DNA of 64,000 bases, taken from the NCBI GenBank assembly GCA_937959285.1, contig CALGAR010000132.1:16552-80551 (forward strand), read 5' to 3'. The notes beneath the pieces were generated by a model. That model had not been told where the DNA came from. It was given only the letters and a program-made list of their open reading frames with translations, and searched no databases. This DNA comes from an uncultured Bryobacterales bacterium. GTDB taxonomy: Bacteria; Acidobacteriota; Terriglobia; Bryobacterales; Bryobacteraceae. Below are positions 8,912 through 17,922 of this stretch, in pieces. The number at the start of each line of letters is the position of its first letter. The first letter of the stretch is position 1. The translations under genes and the position numbers were made by a program.

Positions 8912-10051
8912 TTGAGTCAGGCAATTCTCGCCCTGGAGGACGGGACCGTCTTCGAGGGCAGGAGCTTTGGTGCGCCTACAGAACGCCAAGGCGAGGTCGT
9001 TTTTAATACCTCCATTACCGGCTACCAGGAAATTTTCACTGATCCATCCTACGCCGGCCAGATCGTCGTCCTTACAAATCCCCAGATCGGAAATTATGGC
9101 GCGAACGCCGGCGACTGCGAGTCTGTCCGGCCCTTCGTCGAAGGCGTCGTCGTCCGGGAATGCTCCCCGCAAGCGAGCAATTGGCGTGCGGAACAACGCG
9201 CCGAGGCCTTCCTTGCCCAATACGACATCCCCATCATTTCTGAGATTGACACTCGCGCCTTAGTCCGCCACCTGCGAAGCCGGGGCGTGATGCGCGGCGT
9301 TCTGTCCGGGATCGGTGGAGACCCGAAGGAGCTCGTCGAACGGGCGCGCAACAGTCCGTCGATGTCCGGGCTCGACCTTGCAACTCGGGTTACCACAACC
9401 TCTATCTATGAATGGCGTGAGGGGATTACCCCCTGTTCCCCTTCGGAAGTTGTTCCTCCTGCCGCGAATCACGGTCTGCGGGTTGTTGCCTACGACTTCG
9501 GGATCAAGCGGAATATCCTCCGAAGGCTTGTCCATGCTGGTTGCCAGGTGACGGTGGTTCCTGCATCCACTCCCGCCGAAGACGTCCTTGCCTTAAAGCC
9601 GGACGGCGTCTTTCTCTCGAACGGTCCGGGTGATCCTGAACCCCTCGAATTCCAGGCGGCGCAGATTCGAAAACTAATTGGTAGAGTCCCCCTGTTCGGC
9701 ATCTGTCTGGGCCAGCAGGTTCTCGGTCTGGCTCTCGGCGGCCGGACCTATAAGCTCAAGTTCGGCCATCGCGGCGCCAACCACCCGGTACTGAACCGCA
9801 AGACGAACAAGGTGGAGATTACCTCTCAGAATCACGGGTTCGTTGTCGACCCGGATTCGCTAAACGCCAGCGAGATCGAGCTGACCCACATCAACCTGAA
9901 CGACCAGACTCTTGAAGGCTTCCGTCATCGGAGCCACCCGCTCTTCTGCGTTCAGTATCACCCAGAAGCCGCTCCCGGGCCGCACGATTCTCACTACCTC
10001 TTTGATGACTTTGTGAACATGATGAAAGAGCACAAGGCGGGCAAGCAGTAG
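8912..10051 (+). CDS. carA: Carbamoyl-phosphate synthase small subunit (glutaminase)
   Basis: 379 residues, the usual length for the family. The start is TTG at 8912, supported by CGGAGGAG at 8896-8903 with 8-bp spacing; no ATG gives the conserved N-terminus (AILALEDGTVFEGRSFGA). The CarA N-domain carries the FNTSITGYQEIFTDPSY signature. The class-I amidotransferase domain has nucleophile Cys265 (LFGICLGQQ), His350 and Glu352 (QYHPEA). It hydrolyses glutamine and channels ammonia to CarB for pyrimidine and arginine synthesis. The stop TAG abuts the carB ATG with no gap. Confidence 0.98.
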   Translation: MSQAILALEDGTVFEGRSFGAPTERQGEVVFNTSITGYQEIFTDPSYAGQIVVLTNPQIGNYGANAGDCESVRPFVEGVVVRECSPQASNWRAEQRAEAFLAQYDIPIISEIDTRALVRHLRSRGVMRGVLSGIGGDPKELVERARNSPSMSGLDLATRVTTTSIYEWREGITPCSPSEVVPPAANHGLRVVAYDFGIKRNILRRLVHAGCQVTVVPASTPAEDVLALKPDGVFLSNGPGDPEPLEFQAAQIRKLIGRVPLFGICLGQQVLGLALGGRTYKLKFGHRGANHPVLNRKTNKVEITSQNHGFVVDPDSLNASEIELTHINLNDQTLEGFRHRSHPLFCVQYHPEAAPGPHDSHYLFDDFVNMMKEHKAGKQ

Positions 10052-13000
10052 ATGCCGAGACGTAACGACATTCACCGCATTCTGATTGTTGGATCCGGCC
10101 CGATCGTGATCGGCCAGGCCTGCGAGTTCGATTATTCGGGAACCCAGGCCTGCAAGGCCCTCCGCGCCGATGGCTACGAGGTGATCCTGATCAACTCGAA
10201 TCCGGCCACCATCATGACGGATCCGGAGCTTGCCGATCGTACTTACGTCGAGCCGCTCACCGTCGAATTCGCGGAAGAGGTCATCCGGCGGGAACGGCCG
10301 GACGCGTTGCTCTCCACCGTCGGCGGGCAAACCGGTCTCAATCTGGCTGTTGCCCTCGCCGAGGCGCAGGTTCTTGAAAAGTATGGCGTCGAACTTATCG
10401 GCGCGAAGATTGATTCGATCAAGAAGGCCGAAGACCGGCTCCTCTTCAAGGATGCGATGCGCAAGATCGGCCTCGAAACGCCGCAGTCGCAGCTTTGCAA
10501 CAGCGTTGAAAAGGGACTCGAGTTTGCGGCGCGCATCGGCTACCCGCTCATCCTCCGGCCAAGCTTTACGCTTGGCGGCACTGGCGGCGGCATCGCCTAC
10601 AACCGCGAGGAGCTGATCCAGATTCTTGAACGCGGCCTCGACCTTTCACCCGTCGGAGAAGTGCTCATTGAAGAGAGCGTCCTGGGCTGGAAGGAATACG
10701 AGATGGAGGTGATGCGCGATCTGGCGGACAACGCCATCATCGTCTGCTCCATCGAAAACTTCGATCCCATGGGCGTTCACACGGGCGACTCCATCACCGT
10801 CGCGCCTGCCCAGACGCTCACCGACCGCGAATATCAAATGATGCGCGACGCCTCGCTGGCCTGCCTGCGCGAAATCGGGGTCGATACCGGCGGATCCAAC
10901 GTCCAGTTCGCCATTCATCCCGAGACAGGCCGGATGGTCATCGTGGAGATGAACCCGCGCGTCTCCCGGAGCTCCGCTCTCGCTTCCAAAGCTACGGGCT
11001 TCCCCATTGCGAAGATCGCCGCGAAGCTGGCGGTTGGATACCGTCTCGACGAGATCAAGAACGACATCACGAAGGTCACTCCCGCGTGCTTTGAGCCGAC
11101 CATCGACTACGTTGTCGTGAAAGTTCCGCGCTGGCAGTTCGAGAAGTTCCCCGGTGCGGAGCCGGTGCTCAACACGCAGATGAAGTCCGTCGGCGAGGTC
11201 ATGGCCATCGGACGGACCTTCCAGCAGGCGCTCGGCAAAGCTCTCCGCAGCCTTGAAACGGGCAAGAGTTCTTCCGCTGAAACTTTCGACGAAAAGCTCA
11301 TCACTCCGAAGCTCATTACGCCTAATCCGGATCGCCTCAACTACATCCGGTTCGCCTTCGAGCGTGGCTGGACCGTCGAGCAGGTGCGCGAGCTCACCTC
11401 AATCGATCCTTGGTTCCTTGAGCGCGTTCGCGATGCCGCACTGCTGGAGAAGAGTCTCGAAAAGGAGAGCTTGGAAACGGTCACTCGCGAGACCATGCTT
11501 CGCGCCAAGCGCGCCGGAATCTCGGATTCCCGATTGGCGCGTGCCTGGAATGTCGATCCGCTCGAGGTGCGAAAGAAGCGCAAGGAACTCGGAGTCACCG
11601 CTGTCTTCAATCGCGTGGATACCTGTGCGGCCGAGTTTGAAAGCTTCACTCCCTACCTTTACTCCACGTACGAGTCTGCCTGTGAAGCGGAGCCGACCAA
11701 CCGGAAAAAGGTCATGATTCTTGGCAGCGGTCCGAACCGGATCGGGCAGGGAATTGAGTTCGATTACGCCTGCTGCCATGCCTCCTTTGCGCTGCAGGAG
11801 TTCGGGGTCGAGTCCATCATGGTCAATTGCAATCCGGAGACCGTCTCGACGGACTACGATACCAGCGACCGGCTGTACTTTGAACCCCTGACCCTGGAGG
11901 AAGTGCTCAACATCGTCGACACGGAAAAGCCGGATGGCGTGATCGTCCAGTTCGGCGGTCAGACGCCCCTGAACCTGGCGCTTCCGCTGAAGCGAGCCGG
12001 CGTTCCCATCATCGGAACCGATCCGGAAAACATTGACCTGGCCGAGGACCGGAAGCTTTTCGGAAAACTGCTGGACGATCTGGGTATCCCCTCTCCCGCA
12101 AATGGGACCGCTACCAGCGTCGAAGAAGCGTGCGCTGTTGCCTCGCAGATCGGCTACCCGGTGCTTGTACGGCCCAGCTATGTTCTCGGCGGCCGGGCCA
12201 TGGTGATCGCCTACGACAGCGACATGGTGCGGCGATACATGCAGGAGGCCGTCACGTTCTCCCAGAAACGGCCGGTTCTGATCGACCGCTTCCTGGAAGA
12301 CGCCACGGAGGTCGATGTCGACGCGTTAAGCGACGGCGAGGATGTGCTGATCGGCGGCATCATGGAGCATATCGAAGAAGCGGGCGTTCACTCGGGCGAC
12401 AGCTCCTGCGTGCTGCCGACGTTCTCAATCGCGGAGCAGGACCTGAAGACCATTGAGGAGTACACGACCAAGCTGGCTCGGGCGCTCAATGTCGTTGGCT
12501 TGATGAATGTCCAGTACGCCATCAAAGACGGCGTCGTCTATGTGCTTGAAGTGAACCCCCGGGCGTCCCGGACGGTTCCTTACGTCAGCAAGGCAACCGG
12601 GGTTCCTCTGCCGAAAATTGCCGTCGGCCTCATGCTCGGGAAGAAGCTGAAGGACTTCACGCATTTGACAGGCGGGCTGTCGAGCGGGCGCCTACCAGTG
12701 CCGCAGTATTTCGTCAAGTCCCCCGTCTTCCCCTTCGCAAAGTTCCCGGGCGTCGATCCCGCGCTCGGACCGGAAATGCGATCGACGGGTGAGGTGATGG
12801 GAGTAGGCATCCACTTCGGGGAAGCTTTCGCCAAGGCGCAGTTGAGCGCTGGAGTGCCGTTGCCCGACCGCGGCAGCGTCTTCCTCAGTGTGAATGATCG
12901 CGATAAGCCCGCGGCGGTAGGAGTGGCCCGCCGTTTCGCGGAGCTCGGATTCGAACTTGCTGCGACCCGTGGGACTGCCTCCGTTCTAAAAGCTGCCGGA

Positions 13001-13312
13001 TTGAAGTGCAAGACAGTCTTTAAGGTCAATGAGGGCCGGCCCAATGCCGTTGACCTGATGAAGGCGGGCAATGTCCAGCTCGTGATCTATACGACGAACG
13101 GCGCTCACTCTTTCAGCGACGAGCAGGCGATCCGCAGGACCGCGGTTAATTATCGCGTCCCCTGCATTACGACCATGAGCGGAGCGAGAGCCGCTGTCGA
13201 AGCTGTCGCCAGCCGCCGGCGTGACCCGATTCGCGTGTGGAGCCTCCAGGAGATCCACCGCGCCGGTGAGACTCAAAAGATCGCCGCATCAGAGCGGACG
13301 AGCCCAGTATAG
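10052..13312 (+). CDS. carB: Carbamoyl-phosphate synthase large subunit
   Basis: 1086 residues with the full duplicated CarB layout. The first half holds SGPIVIGQACEFDYSGTQA and the ATP-grasp loop LGGTGGGIAYN. The oligomerisation segment is near 400-550. The second half carries GSGPNRIGQGIEFDYACCHA, then ATP-grasp residues LGGRAMVIAY and EVNPRASRTVPYVSKATG. A C-terminal MGS-like allosteric domain (FLSVNDRDKPAAVGVARRF) follows. It makes carbamoyl phosphate from bicarbonate, ammonia and two ATP. It starts on the base after the carA stop, and its last 24 bp overlap the convergent methyltransferase gene. Confidence 0.98.
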   Translation: MPRRNDIHRILIVGSGPIVIGQACEFDYSGTQACKALRADGYEVILINSNPATIMTDPELADRTYVEPLTVEFAEEVIRRERPDALLSTVGGQTGLNLAVALAEAQVLEKYGVELIGAKIDSIKKAEDRLLFKDAMRKIGLETPQSQLCNSVEKGLEFAARIGYPLILRPSFTLGGTGGGIAYNREELIQILERGLDLSPVGEVLIEESVLGWKEYEMEVMRDLADNAIIVCSIENFDPMGVHTGDSITVAPAQTLTDREYQMMRDASLACLREIGVDTGGSNVQFAIHPETGRMVIVEMNPRVSRSSALASKATGFPIAKIAAKLAVGYRLDEIKNDITKVTPACFEPTIDYVVVKVPRWQFEKFPGAEPVLNTQMKSVGEVMAIGRTFQQALGKALRSLETGKSSSAETFDEKLITPKLITPNPDRLNYIRFAFERGWTVEQVRELTSIDPWFLERVRDAALLEKSLEKESLETVTRETMLRAKRAGISDSRLARAWNVDPLEVRKKRKELGVTAVFNRVDTCAAEFESFTPYLYSTYESACEAEPTNRKKVMILGSGPNRIGQGIEFDYACCHASFALQEFGVESIMVNCNPETVSTDYDTSDRLYFEPLTLEEVLNIVDTEKPDGVIVQFGGQTPLNLALPLKRAGVPIIGTDPENIDLAEDRKLFGKLLDDLGIPSPANGTATSVEEACAVASQIGYPVLVRPSYVLGGRAMVIAYDSDMVRRYMQEAVTFSQKRPVLIDRFLEDATEVDVDALSDGEDVLIGGIMEHIEEAGVHSGDSSCVLPTFSIAEQDLKTIEEYTTKLARALNVVGLMNVQYAIKDGVVYVLEVNPRASRTVPYVSKATGVPLPKIAVGLMLGKKLKDFTHLTGGLSSGRLPVPQYFVKSPVFPFAKFPGVDPALGPEMRSTGEVMGVGIHFGEAFAKAQLSAGVPLPDRGSVFLSVNDRDKPAAVGVARRFAELGFELAATRGTASVLKAAGLKCKTVFKVNEGRPNAVDLMKAGNVQLVIYTTNGAHSFSDEQAIRRTAVNYRVPCITTMSGARAAVEAVASRRRDPIRVWSLQEIHRAGETQKIAASERTSPV

Positions 13313-14053
13313 GACCGTGTCGTATTCCATCGTCACGCGGCCCTCGGCATTGCAATCCGTGAAGATCTGCTCCAGTTCGCGGATCAGAGGCTCGTGGTTC
13401 GGATCGCCGGGCAGCGGCACGTAGGACGCAGAGAGCAACCTTCCCTTCAAACCTTCCAGGTCCAGGCTCTGCGCGTATCGGAAGGTTCGCTTCCGTACCG
13501 CGGCTGTGCCGAACAAGTCGTGAATGGCCAGGATCGCTTTTTCGGTATCGCCGCGGACCTGGTTCGCATAATTAGGGCAGTAGCGAAGCAGCAGGCTTTC
13601 TATGCGCTGGTTGAACTCGGAGCCCTCCGTCCGCCGGAGATTCCAAAGCACAGCGACTAAACCCTGCGGCTTGAGGATTCTCAGGAACTCGCTGCGAGCC
13701 TCGGCAGGCCGGAACCAGTGGAAGGACTGTGCGCACAGCACGAGGTTGATGGATGCAGCAGGAAGGCCGGTTGCTTCCGCCCGTCCTGATAAGCTCCAGT
13801 AGGCCGGATTGCCGCCAAGCCGCCGCGCCGCCTCCGCACGCATGCTGGCGTTCGGTTCAACGCCGATGACTGCGTAGCCCCTGCGAAGAAAGAGCTCCGA
13901 AGAAATGCCGGTGCCTGAGCCAATGTCGGCAACCGTTGCTCCAGGAGATAGACCAGCCTCGGACTCCAGAGTGTCGACTACCTCCTCGGGATACCCAGGC
14001 CGGTAGAGCGCGTAGTAGGCAGCTCGCGACGAGAATCGTTCTGTTGGTTCCAT
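13289..14053 (-). CDS. Class I SAM-dependent methyltransferase (Methyltransf_11-like)
   Basis: 254 residues. Motif I is VADIGSGTGISSELF, the acidic end of beta-2 is GVEPNASM, and motif IV-like LVLCAQSFHWF is followed by EFLRILKPQGLVAVLW. This is the standard Rossmann small-molecule methyltransferase pattern; the His-Trp in SFHWF is common in the UbiE/TehB-like group. The substrate is unknown. The gene converges on carB and overlaps it by 24 bp, so the two 3' ends share coding sequence. It is divergent from the TIR-like gene at 14165. Confidence 0.9.
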   Translation of the reverse strand: MEPTERFSSRAAYYALYRPGYPEEVVDTLESEAGLSPGATVADIGSGTGISSELFLRRGYAVIGVEPNASMRAEAARRLGGNPAYWSLSGRAEATGLPAASINLVLCAQSFHWFRPAEARSEFLRILKPQGLVAVLWNLRRTEGSEFNQRIESLLLRYCPNYANQVRGDTEKAILAIHDLFGTAAVRKRTFRYAQSLDLEGLKGRLLSASYVPLPGDPNHEPLIRELEQIFTDCNAEGRVTMEYDTVLYWARPL

Positions 14054-14164
14054 TTACCGGTTTACAGACTCATCACCGAGCTCGGGATCAACTGCTGCGT
14101 TGATAACGAAGCCAGGCAAGAGAGTTTCATTCATGCTTCCCTCATCATTGTAGATACTCAAAAC

Positions 14165-15262
14165 ATGGCTTCGATCTTCCTGTGCTATGGAGCCGCGGAT
14201 TCGGCGGCCGCAGAAGAACTGGCCGCATGGCTCGAACGAGGAACGCGATTTTCGGTTGAGCTGTCGATGATTCCGCCGGGGGAAACTGCGCTGACGTGGT
14301 TCGAGCGCGGCCTTGGGCTCACCGCAGTCATCGTACTGCTGTCCCCCGACGTCGTGCCCGCGGAGCCACGATTTGAGGAATGGGCGCCGCTGCTGAACGA
14401 ACCGTCTCCGCTCGCTACAGTGGTAGTGCGGAAATGCCATTATGCTCGGCTCTTGGAACGACGTCAGAGCCACTTCACGCTGGTCGAACGGCGCCGGCTG
14501 AAGCAGTGGCTCCAGAGCCTGATCGCCGGGGAAGACCGGATCCTGGGAGTGCCTGCGCATGTCCGTGCTGACCTGCCTCCCAGATACCTCGAGGCGCTGC
14601 GCGAAGCCATCTGTGACCGTCCCGGCGCAGCCAGAGTTCCTCCCGAAGATGCTTTGGCTGTCGCTCGTCACTTTGCCGACGACTTCGAACGAGTCATTTG
14701 GATCAACACACATCGCCGAAGTCTTGCAGGAGTCCTGGGCGATCTTGCATGGCGTGCAGGGCTCACCCTGGTGGAACGGCCGGAGGATGCGCTCGCAAAG
14801 GTCGAATCGCACTACGATGGCAGCCGCCACCTGCTCATTCTTGACGGCCCTCCTGTGGAATTGACAATCGGAGGGCGGACCTCAGTGCTGAATACGGACC
14901 TTGGCGCTCCCGCGCACGAGGACCCGGAGCTTGTGCTGAAAGAAGCGTCTGCCCGCCGGGCTCATGAGGATCTGGGCCGCCTGGAGCGCGCACTGTATCC
15001 GCTGCTCGAATCCGGCGGAGATTGGGATCTGGCTTCGCGGCTTGGATCGCTGGGCGCAACTATCTCCCGGGATCTTCAACGCCTTCCGGAAACCCAGCAG
15101 TTCCTGACGGTCCTCTCGGCTGCGGCGCGGGCCAGAAGCGACGCAAAGGTGATGGCTTTTTGCGAGCAGGAACTTCGGTGGCTGCATGCATGGTGGGGGG
15201 AGCAGATTTCCGCCTCGTCGCCGCCTCTTCCCGGCGAGCAGCTCGGGCTGGGGTTCTTCTAA
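14165..15262 (+). CDS. TIR-like protein with P-loop-less NB-ARC remnant
   Basis: 365 residues. The N-terminus (1 to about 120) reads as a TIR/SEFIR-like domain: IFLCYGAADSAAAEELAAWLE (beta-A/alpha-A), then a Gly-Glu BB-loop-like stretch (IPPGETALTWFERGL), then VIVLLSPDVV and FEEWAPLL. Residues about 165-245 look like the post-P-loop half of an NB-ARC/STAND ATPase: HFADDFERVIWINTHRRSLAG, a Walker-B-like HLLILDG (222-228), and GGRTSVL in sensor position. Where the Walker A GxxGxGKT should be (about 151-164) the sequence is RPGAARVPPED, so the nucleotide loop is absent. The C-terminus (260-345) is helical. No clear Shine-Dalgarno precedes the ATG. Function is unknown; the family resemblance is to immune or signalling STAND proteins. 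Confidence 0.75.
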   Translation: MASIFLCYGAADSAAAEELAAWLERGTRFSVELSMIPPGETALTWFERGLGLTAVIVLLSPDVVPAEPRFEEWAPLLNEPSPLATVVVRKCHYARLLERRQSHFTLVERRRLKQWLQSLIAGEDRILGVPAHVRADLPPRYLEALREAICDRPGAARVPPEDALAVARHFADDFERVIWINTHRRSLAGVLGDLAWRAGLTLVERPEDALAKVESHYDGSRHLLILDGPPVELTIGGRTSVLNTDLGAPAHEDPELVLKEASARRAHEDLGRLERALYPLLESGGDWDLASRLGSLGATISRDLQRLPETQQFLTVLSAAARARSDAKVMAFCEQELRWLHAWWGEQISASSPPLPGEQLGLGFF

Positions 15263-15283
15263 GTACGATATCCTGATCCTCAC

Positions 15284-16990
15284 ATGCCCCTCCGAAGTCA
15301 AAAGTGGTTCCGTGGACGCGAGTACTATAACTTTTCCCGCCGGGCCAGTCTGCGCGCGGAAGGCTTCAACCGGGAATCCTTCGACTGCAAGCCCGTGATC
15401 GGAATCTGCAATTCCTGGAGCGAGTTGAATCATTGCAACCTCCATTTGCGGCAAGTGGCGGAAGCCGTAAAACGAGGGGTCTGGGAGGCTGGAGGGTTTC
15501 CCGTCGAGTTCCCGACCATCTCGCTCGGGGAGCAGTTTCTGCGGCCCACTGCGATGCTTTGGCGGAACCTGATGGCGATGGACGTCGAAGAGATGATTCG
15601 CGGCAACCCGGTGGATGCCGTGGTTCTGCTCTGCGGCTGCGACAAGACAACGCCGGCGCAGCTAATGGGGGCGGCCAGCGCCGACGTTCCCGCCATCATG
15701 GTGCCTGGCGGTCCCTCCATGAGCGGAAACTACCGCGGGCAGGCCTTCGGTACGGGGACTGACGGCCGCAAGCTCTTTGACGAGTATCGCGCCGGACGCC
15801 TCACGGAAGAGCAGATGCTCGAAATTGAGGGCTGCATGGTGCGCAGCGCCGGCCATTGCGCCGTGATGGGCACGGCGTCCACGATGACCAGCATTGCGGA
15901 AGCGCTCGGCATGACCCTCTCGGGCGCCGCCAGCATTCCCGCTCCCGATTCGCGGCGAATGGCCATTGCCGAACGAAGCGGGCGCATCGCCGTGGAACTG
16001 GCGCTCGCCGGTCTCAAGCCCTCGATGATCATGACTCGGGAGGCATTTGAGAACGCCATTACCGTGAGCATGGCGCTTGGAGGATCCACGAACGCAATCA
16101 TTCATCTGCTGGCCATCGCGGGCAGACTCGGCGTCACGCTGACGCTCGACGATTTTGACCGCATTTCGCGGCGTACCCCGTGGCTTGTCAACGTCCGCCC
16201 ATCAGGCGAGTTTCTGATGGAAGATTTCTTTCACGCGGGTGGCCTTCCTGCCTTGATGAAGGAGCTCCTGCCGCTGTTGAACGGGGACTGCCTGACAGTT
16301 TCAGGCCGGACGCTGGCCGAAGAGGTCGCCGGAGCCGAATGCTTTCGCCGGGAAGTGATTCGTCCGATGGATCAGCCGTTGCATCCGGAAGGCGGCACCG
16401 TCGTGCTGTATGGAAACCTTGCGCCGGATGGCGCAGTGATCAAGCAATCCGCAGCCTCTCCTCACCTGTTGAAACATCGCGGGCGGGCGTACGTCTTTGA
16501 AAGCCACGAGCAAATGCTCGAAGAGGTCGACCGTGAGGATCTTCCGGTCGACGAGAACACGGTCTTGATCCTGCGCAACGCGGGGCCCAAGGGCGGCCCT
16601 GGCATGCCGGAGTGGGGGCACATTCCGATGCCTCGTGTTCTGCTTGATCGGGGAATCAAGGACGTCGTGCGAGTCTCTGATGCACGAATGAGCGGCACGA
16701 GCTTTGGTACTGTGGTTCTGCACGTTGCGCCTGAATCGGCAGCGGGCGGACCGCTGGGCGCGGTACGGACTGGCGATGAGATCGTCCTTGACGTTCCTAA
16801 CCGCCGTATTGATGTCTGCCTTACCGAAGATGAGATTGCCTGCCGGCTAAAAGAATTTACACCTCCTCCGCCTCACTTCGATCGAGGGTACGGGCAGCTT
16901 TTTGTGGAACACGTCACGCAGGCCAATCTCGGATGCGACTTCGACTTCCTGATGTGCGCCCAGAGACAAGTCGATGCGAAGGGGGCATGA
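15284..16990 (+). CDS. IlvD/Edd-family sugar-acid dehydratase
   Basis: 568 residues. The three Fe-S cysteines are present: Cys51 (SELNHCN), Cys119 (GCDKTTPA) and Cys192 (AGHCAVMGTASTM), spaced 68 and 73. To my knowledge this is the spacing of the [2Fe-2S] L-arabinonate/xylonate dehydratase branch. MSLGGSTN-type nucleotide-independent signatures (SMALGGSTNAIIHL) and the C-terminal DARMSGTSFGTVVLHVAPE lid are intact. The N-terminus (ICNSWSEL) also resembles pentonate dehydratases more than IlvD proper. Expected reaction: dehydration of an aldonic acid to a 2-keto-3-deoxy acid. It follows the TIR-like gene by 21 bp on the same strand, probably by chance. Confidence 0.9.
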   Translation: MPLRSQKWFRGREYYNFSRRASLRAEGFNRESFDCKPVIGICNSWSELNHCNLHLRQVAEAVKRGVWEAGGFPVEFPTISLGEQFLRPTAMLWRNLMAMDVEEMIRGNPVDAVVLLCGCDKTTPAQLMGAASADVPAIMVPGGPSMSGNYRGQAFGTGTDGRKLFDEYRAGRLTEEQMLEIEGCMVRSAGHCAVMGTASTMTSIAEALGMTLSGAASIPAPDSRRMAIAERSGRIAVELALAGLKPSMIMTREAFENAITVSMALGGSTNAIIHLLAIAGRLGVTLTLDDFDRISRRTPWLVNVRPSGEFLMEDFFHAGGLPALMKELLPLLNGDCLTVSGRTLAEEVAGAECFRREVIRPMDQPLHPEGGTVVLYGNLAPDGAVIKQSAASPHLLKHRGRAYVFESHEQMLEEVDREDLPVDENTVLILRNAGPKGGPGMPEWGHIPMPRVLLDRGIKDVVRVSDARMSGTSFGTVVLHVAPESAAGGPLGAVRTGDEIVLDVPNRRIDVCLTEDEIACRLKEFTPPPPHFDRGYGQLFVEHVTQANLGCDFDFLMCAQRQVDAKGA

Positions 16991-17077
16991 AGACCGCGCA
17001 GGAGGTGTCCGTGCACCGGGCAGCCCTCTCGGAGTTGAGGATTTGAGGCCCACCCGGTCCCGTTGTGTTCGCCTGGT

Positions 17078-17320
17078 CTAGGCTGAGGAAGCTCTCGTCA
17101 TCCTTTGCCGCAGGAGCTCCTGCTCCGCCCGGATCCAGTCCTCCTCGGCTGTGCCTTCTCGACGGCCGCCTTCCAACCAGTATTGGTAAGCGAGGGCCGC
17201 GATTTCCTCTCGGTCGGGCGGTTGAATTGCCGGTTCGAGTTGCGATCCCGTAGATGCTGCGACTTGCGTGGCCGGTGTGCCGGGCAGCATCTCGGTTTTC
17301 GGTCGAGCCTGTTGGGCCAT
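17078..17320 (-). CDS. DUF2934 small protein
   Basis: 80 residues. The C-terminal half holds the DUF2934 signature: IAALAYQYWLEGG followed by TAEEDWIRAEQEL. The N-terminus is Pro/Thr/Ala-rich and probably disordered. The domain is common in soil Acidobacteria and Proteobacteria. Its function is unknown to me, and nothing here points to a partner. Confidence 0.8.
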   Translation of the reverse strand: MAQQARPKTEMLPGTPATQVAASTGSQLEPAIQPPDREEIAALAYQYWLEGGRREGTAEEDWIRAEQELLRQRMTRASSA

Positions 17321-17440
17321 GTCCTCCTCCTTCCAGAATTCTCAACCATGGATGCTCCTGAGAAACTTACGTGACAGAGGAAAGGCAATTTTCTAAACGC
17401 GTGACGGGGTCTGGTATAAACGGATTGGCGGCTGGAAGAC

Positions 17441-17848
17441 ATGGCGAACACAGAACACGTAGAACTCTTATTGCGCGACGTTGATGAATGGAACCGCTGG
17501 CGCGAGGAAGACCCGTCCCTTGTTCCGGAGCTTGACGGCGCTGATCTCAGCGGAGCCGACCTGGCGCTCGCCAACCTTACGCACGCGCTGCTTCGCGGGG
17601 CTAACTTCACGCTGGCGAACTTGAAAGGAGCAGACTTCCGTGGAGCAGATTTACGGGGTGCGAATTTCGTTGGAGCCCGCCTGATCGGAGTGGAGTTCGC
17701 CGGGGCAGATTTAAGCGGCGCGGACCTTTCCACTGCAGAGGACTTAACTCTGGAGCAGTTAGGAGAGACGTCCGGAGACGAAACTACACAACTCCCTGAT
17801 GGCTGCGACCGCCCGGCTCACTGGTCAAGTTTACATCGTCTACGCTAG
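17441..17848 (+). CDS. Pentapeptide-repeat protein
   Basis: 135 residues. From about residue 32 to 98 it is made of A(D/N)(L/F)xx pentapeptides, around 13-14 copies (GADLSGADLALANL ... GADFRGADLRGANF). These fold as a right-handed quadrilateral beta-helix, here about three to four coils. The N-terminal segment (VDEWNRWREEDP) resembles those of other short pentapeptide proteins. The C-terminal 30 residues are not repetitive. No signal peptide is visible. Some family members mimic DNA or act at gyrase, but this one cannot be assigned. Confidence 0.85.
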   Translation: MANTEHVELLLRDVDEWNRWREEDPSLVPELDGADLSGADLALANLTHALLRGANFTLANLKGADFRGADLRGANFVGARLIGVEFAGADLSGADLSTAEDLTLEQLGETSGDETTQLPDGCDRPAHWSSLHRLR

Positions 17849-17922
17849 GCACGGTTTTTGATTTACAGATGTAGGCGAATCTTTTCCATCTGTTCGTCTG
17901 TTCAGTCATGCCAAGCGACGGT

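Noticed and set aside
14054..14830. A 258-codon leftward frame opposite the TIR-like gene
   Set aside because: No motifs; the rightward frame has clear domain-like structure, so this is a shadow.
14165..16990. TIR-like gene plus the following dehydratase as a two-gene defence operon
   Set aside because: The dehydratase is a standard IlvD/Edd metabolic enzyme with all Fe-S cysteines; adjacency on one strand alone is not evidence of a joint role.
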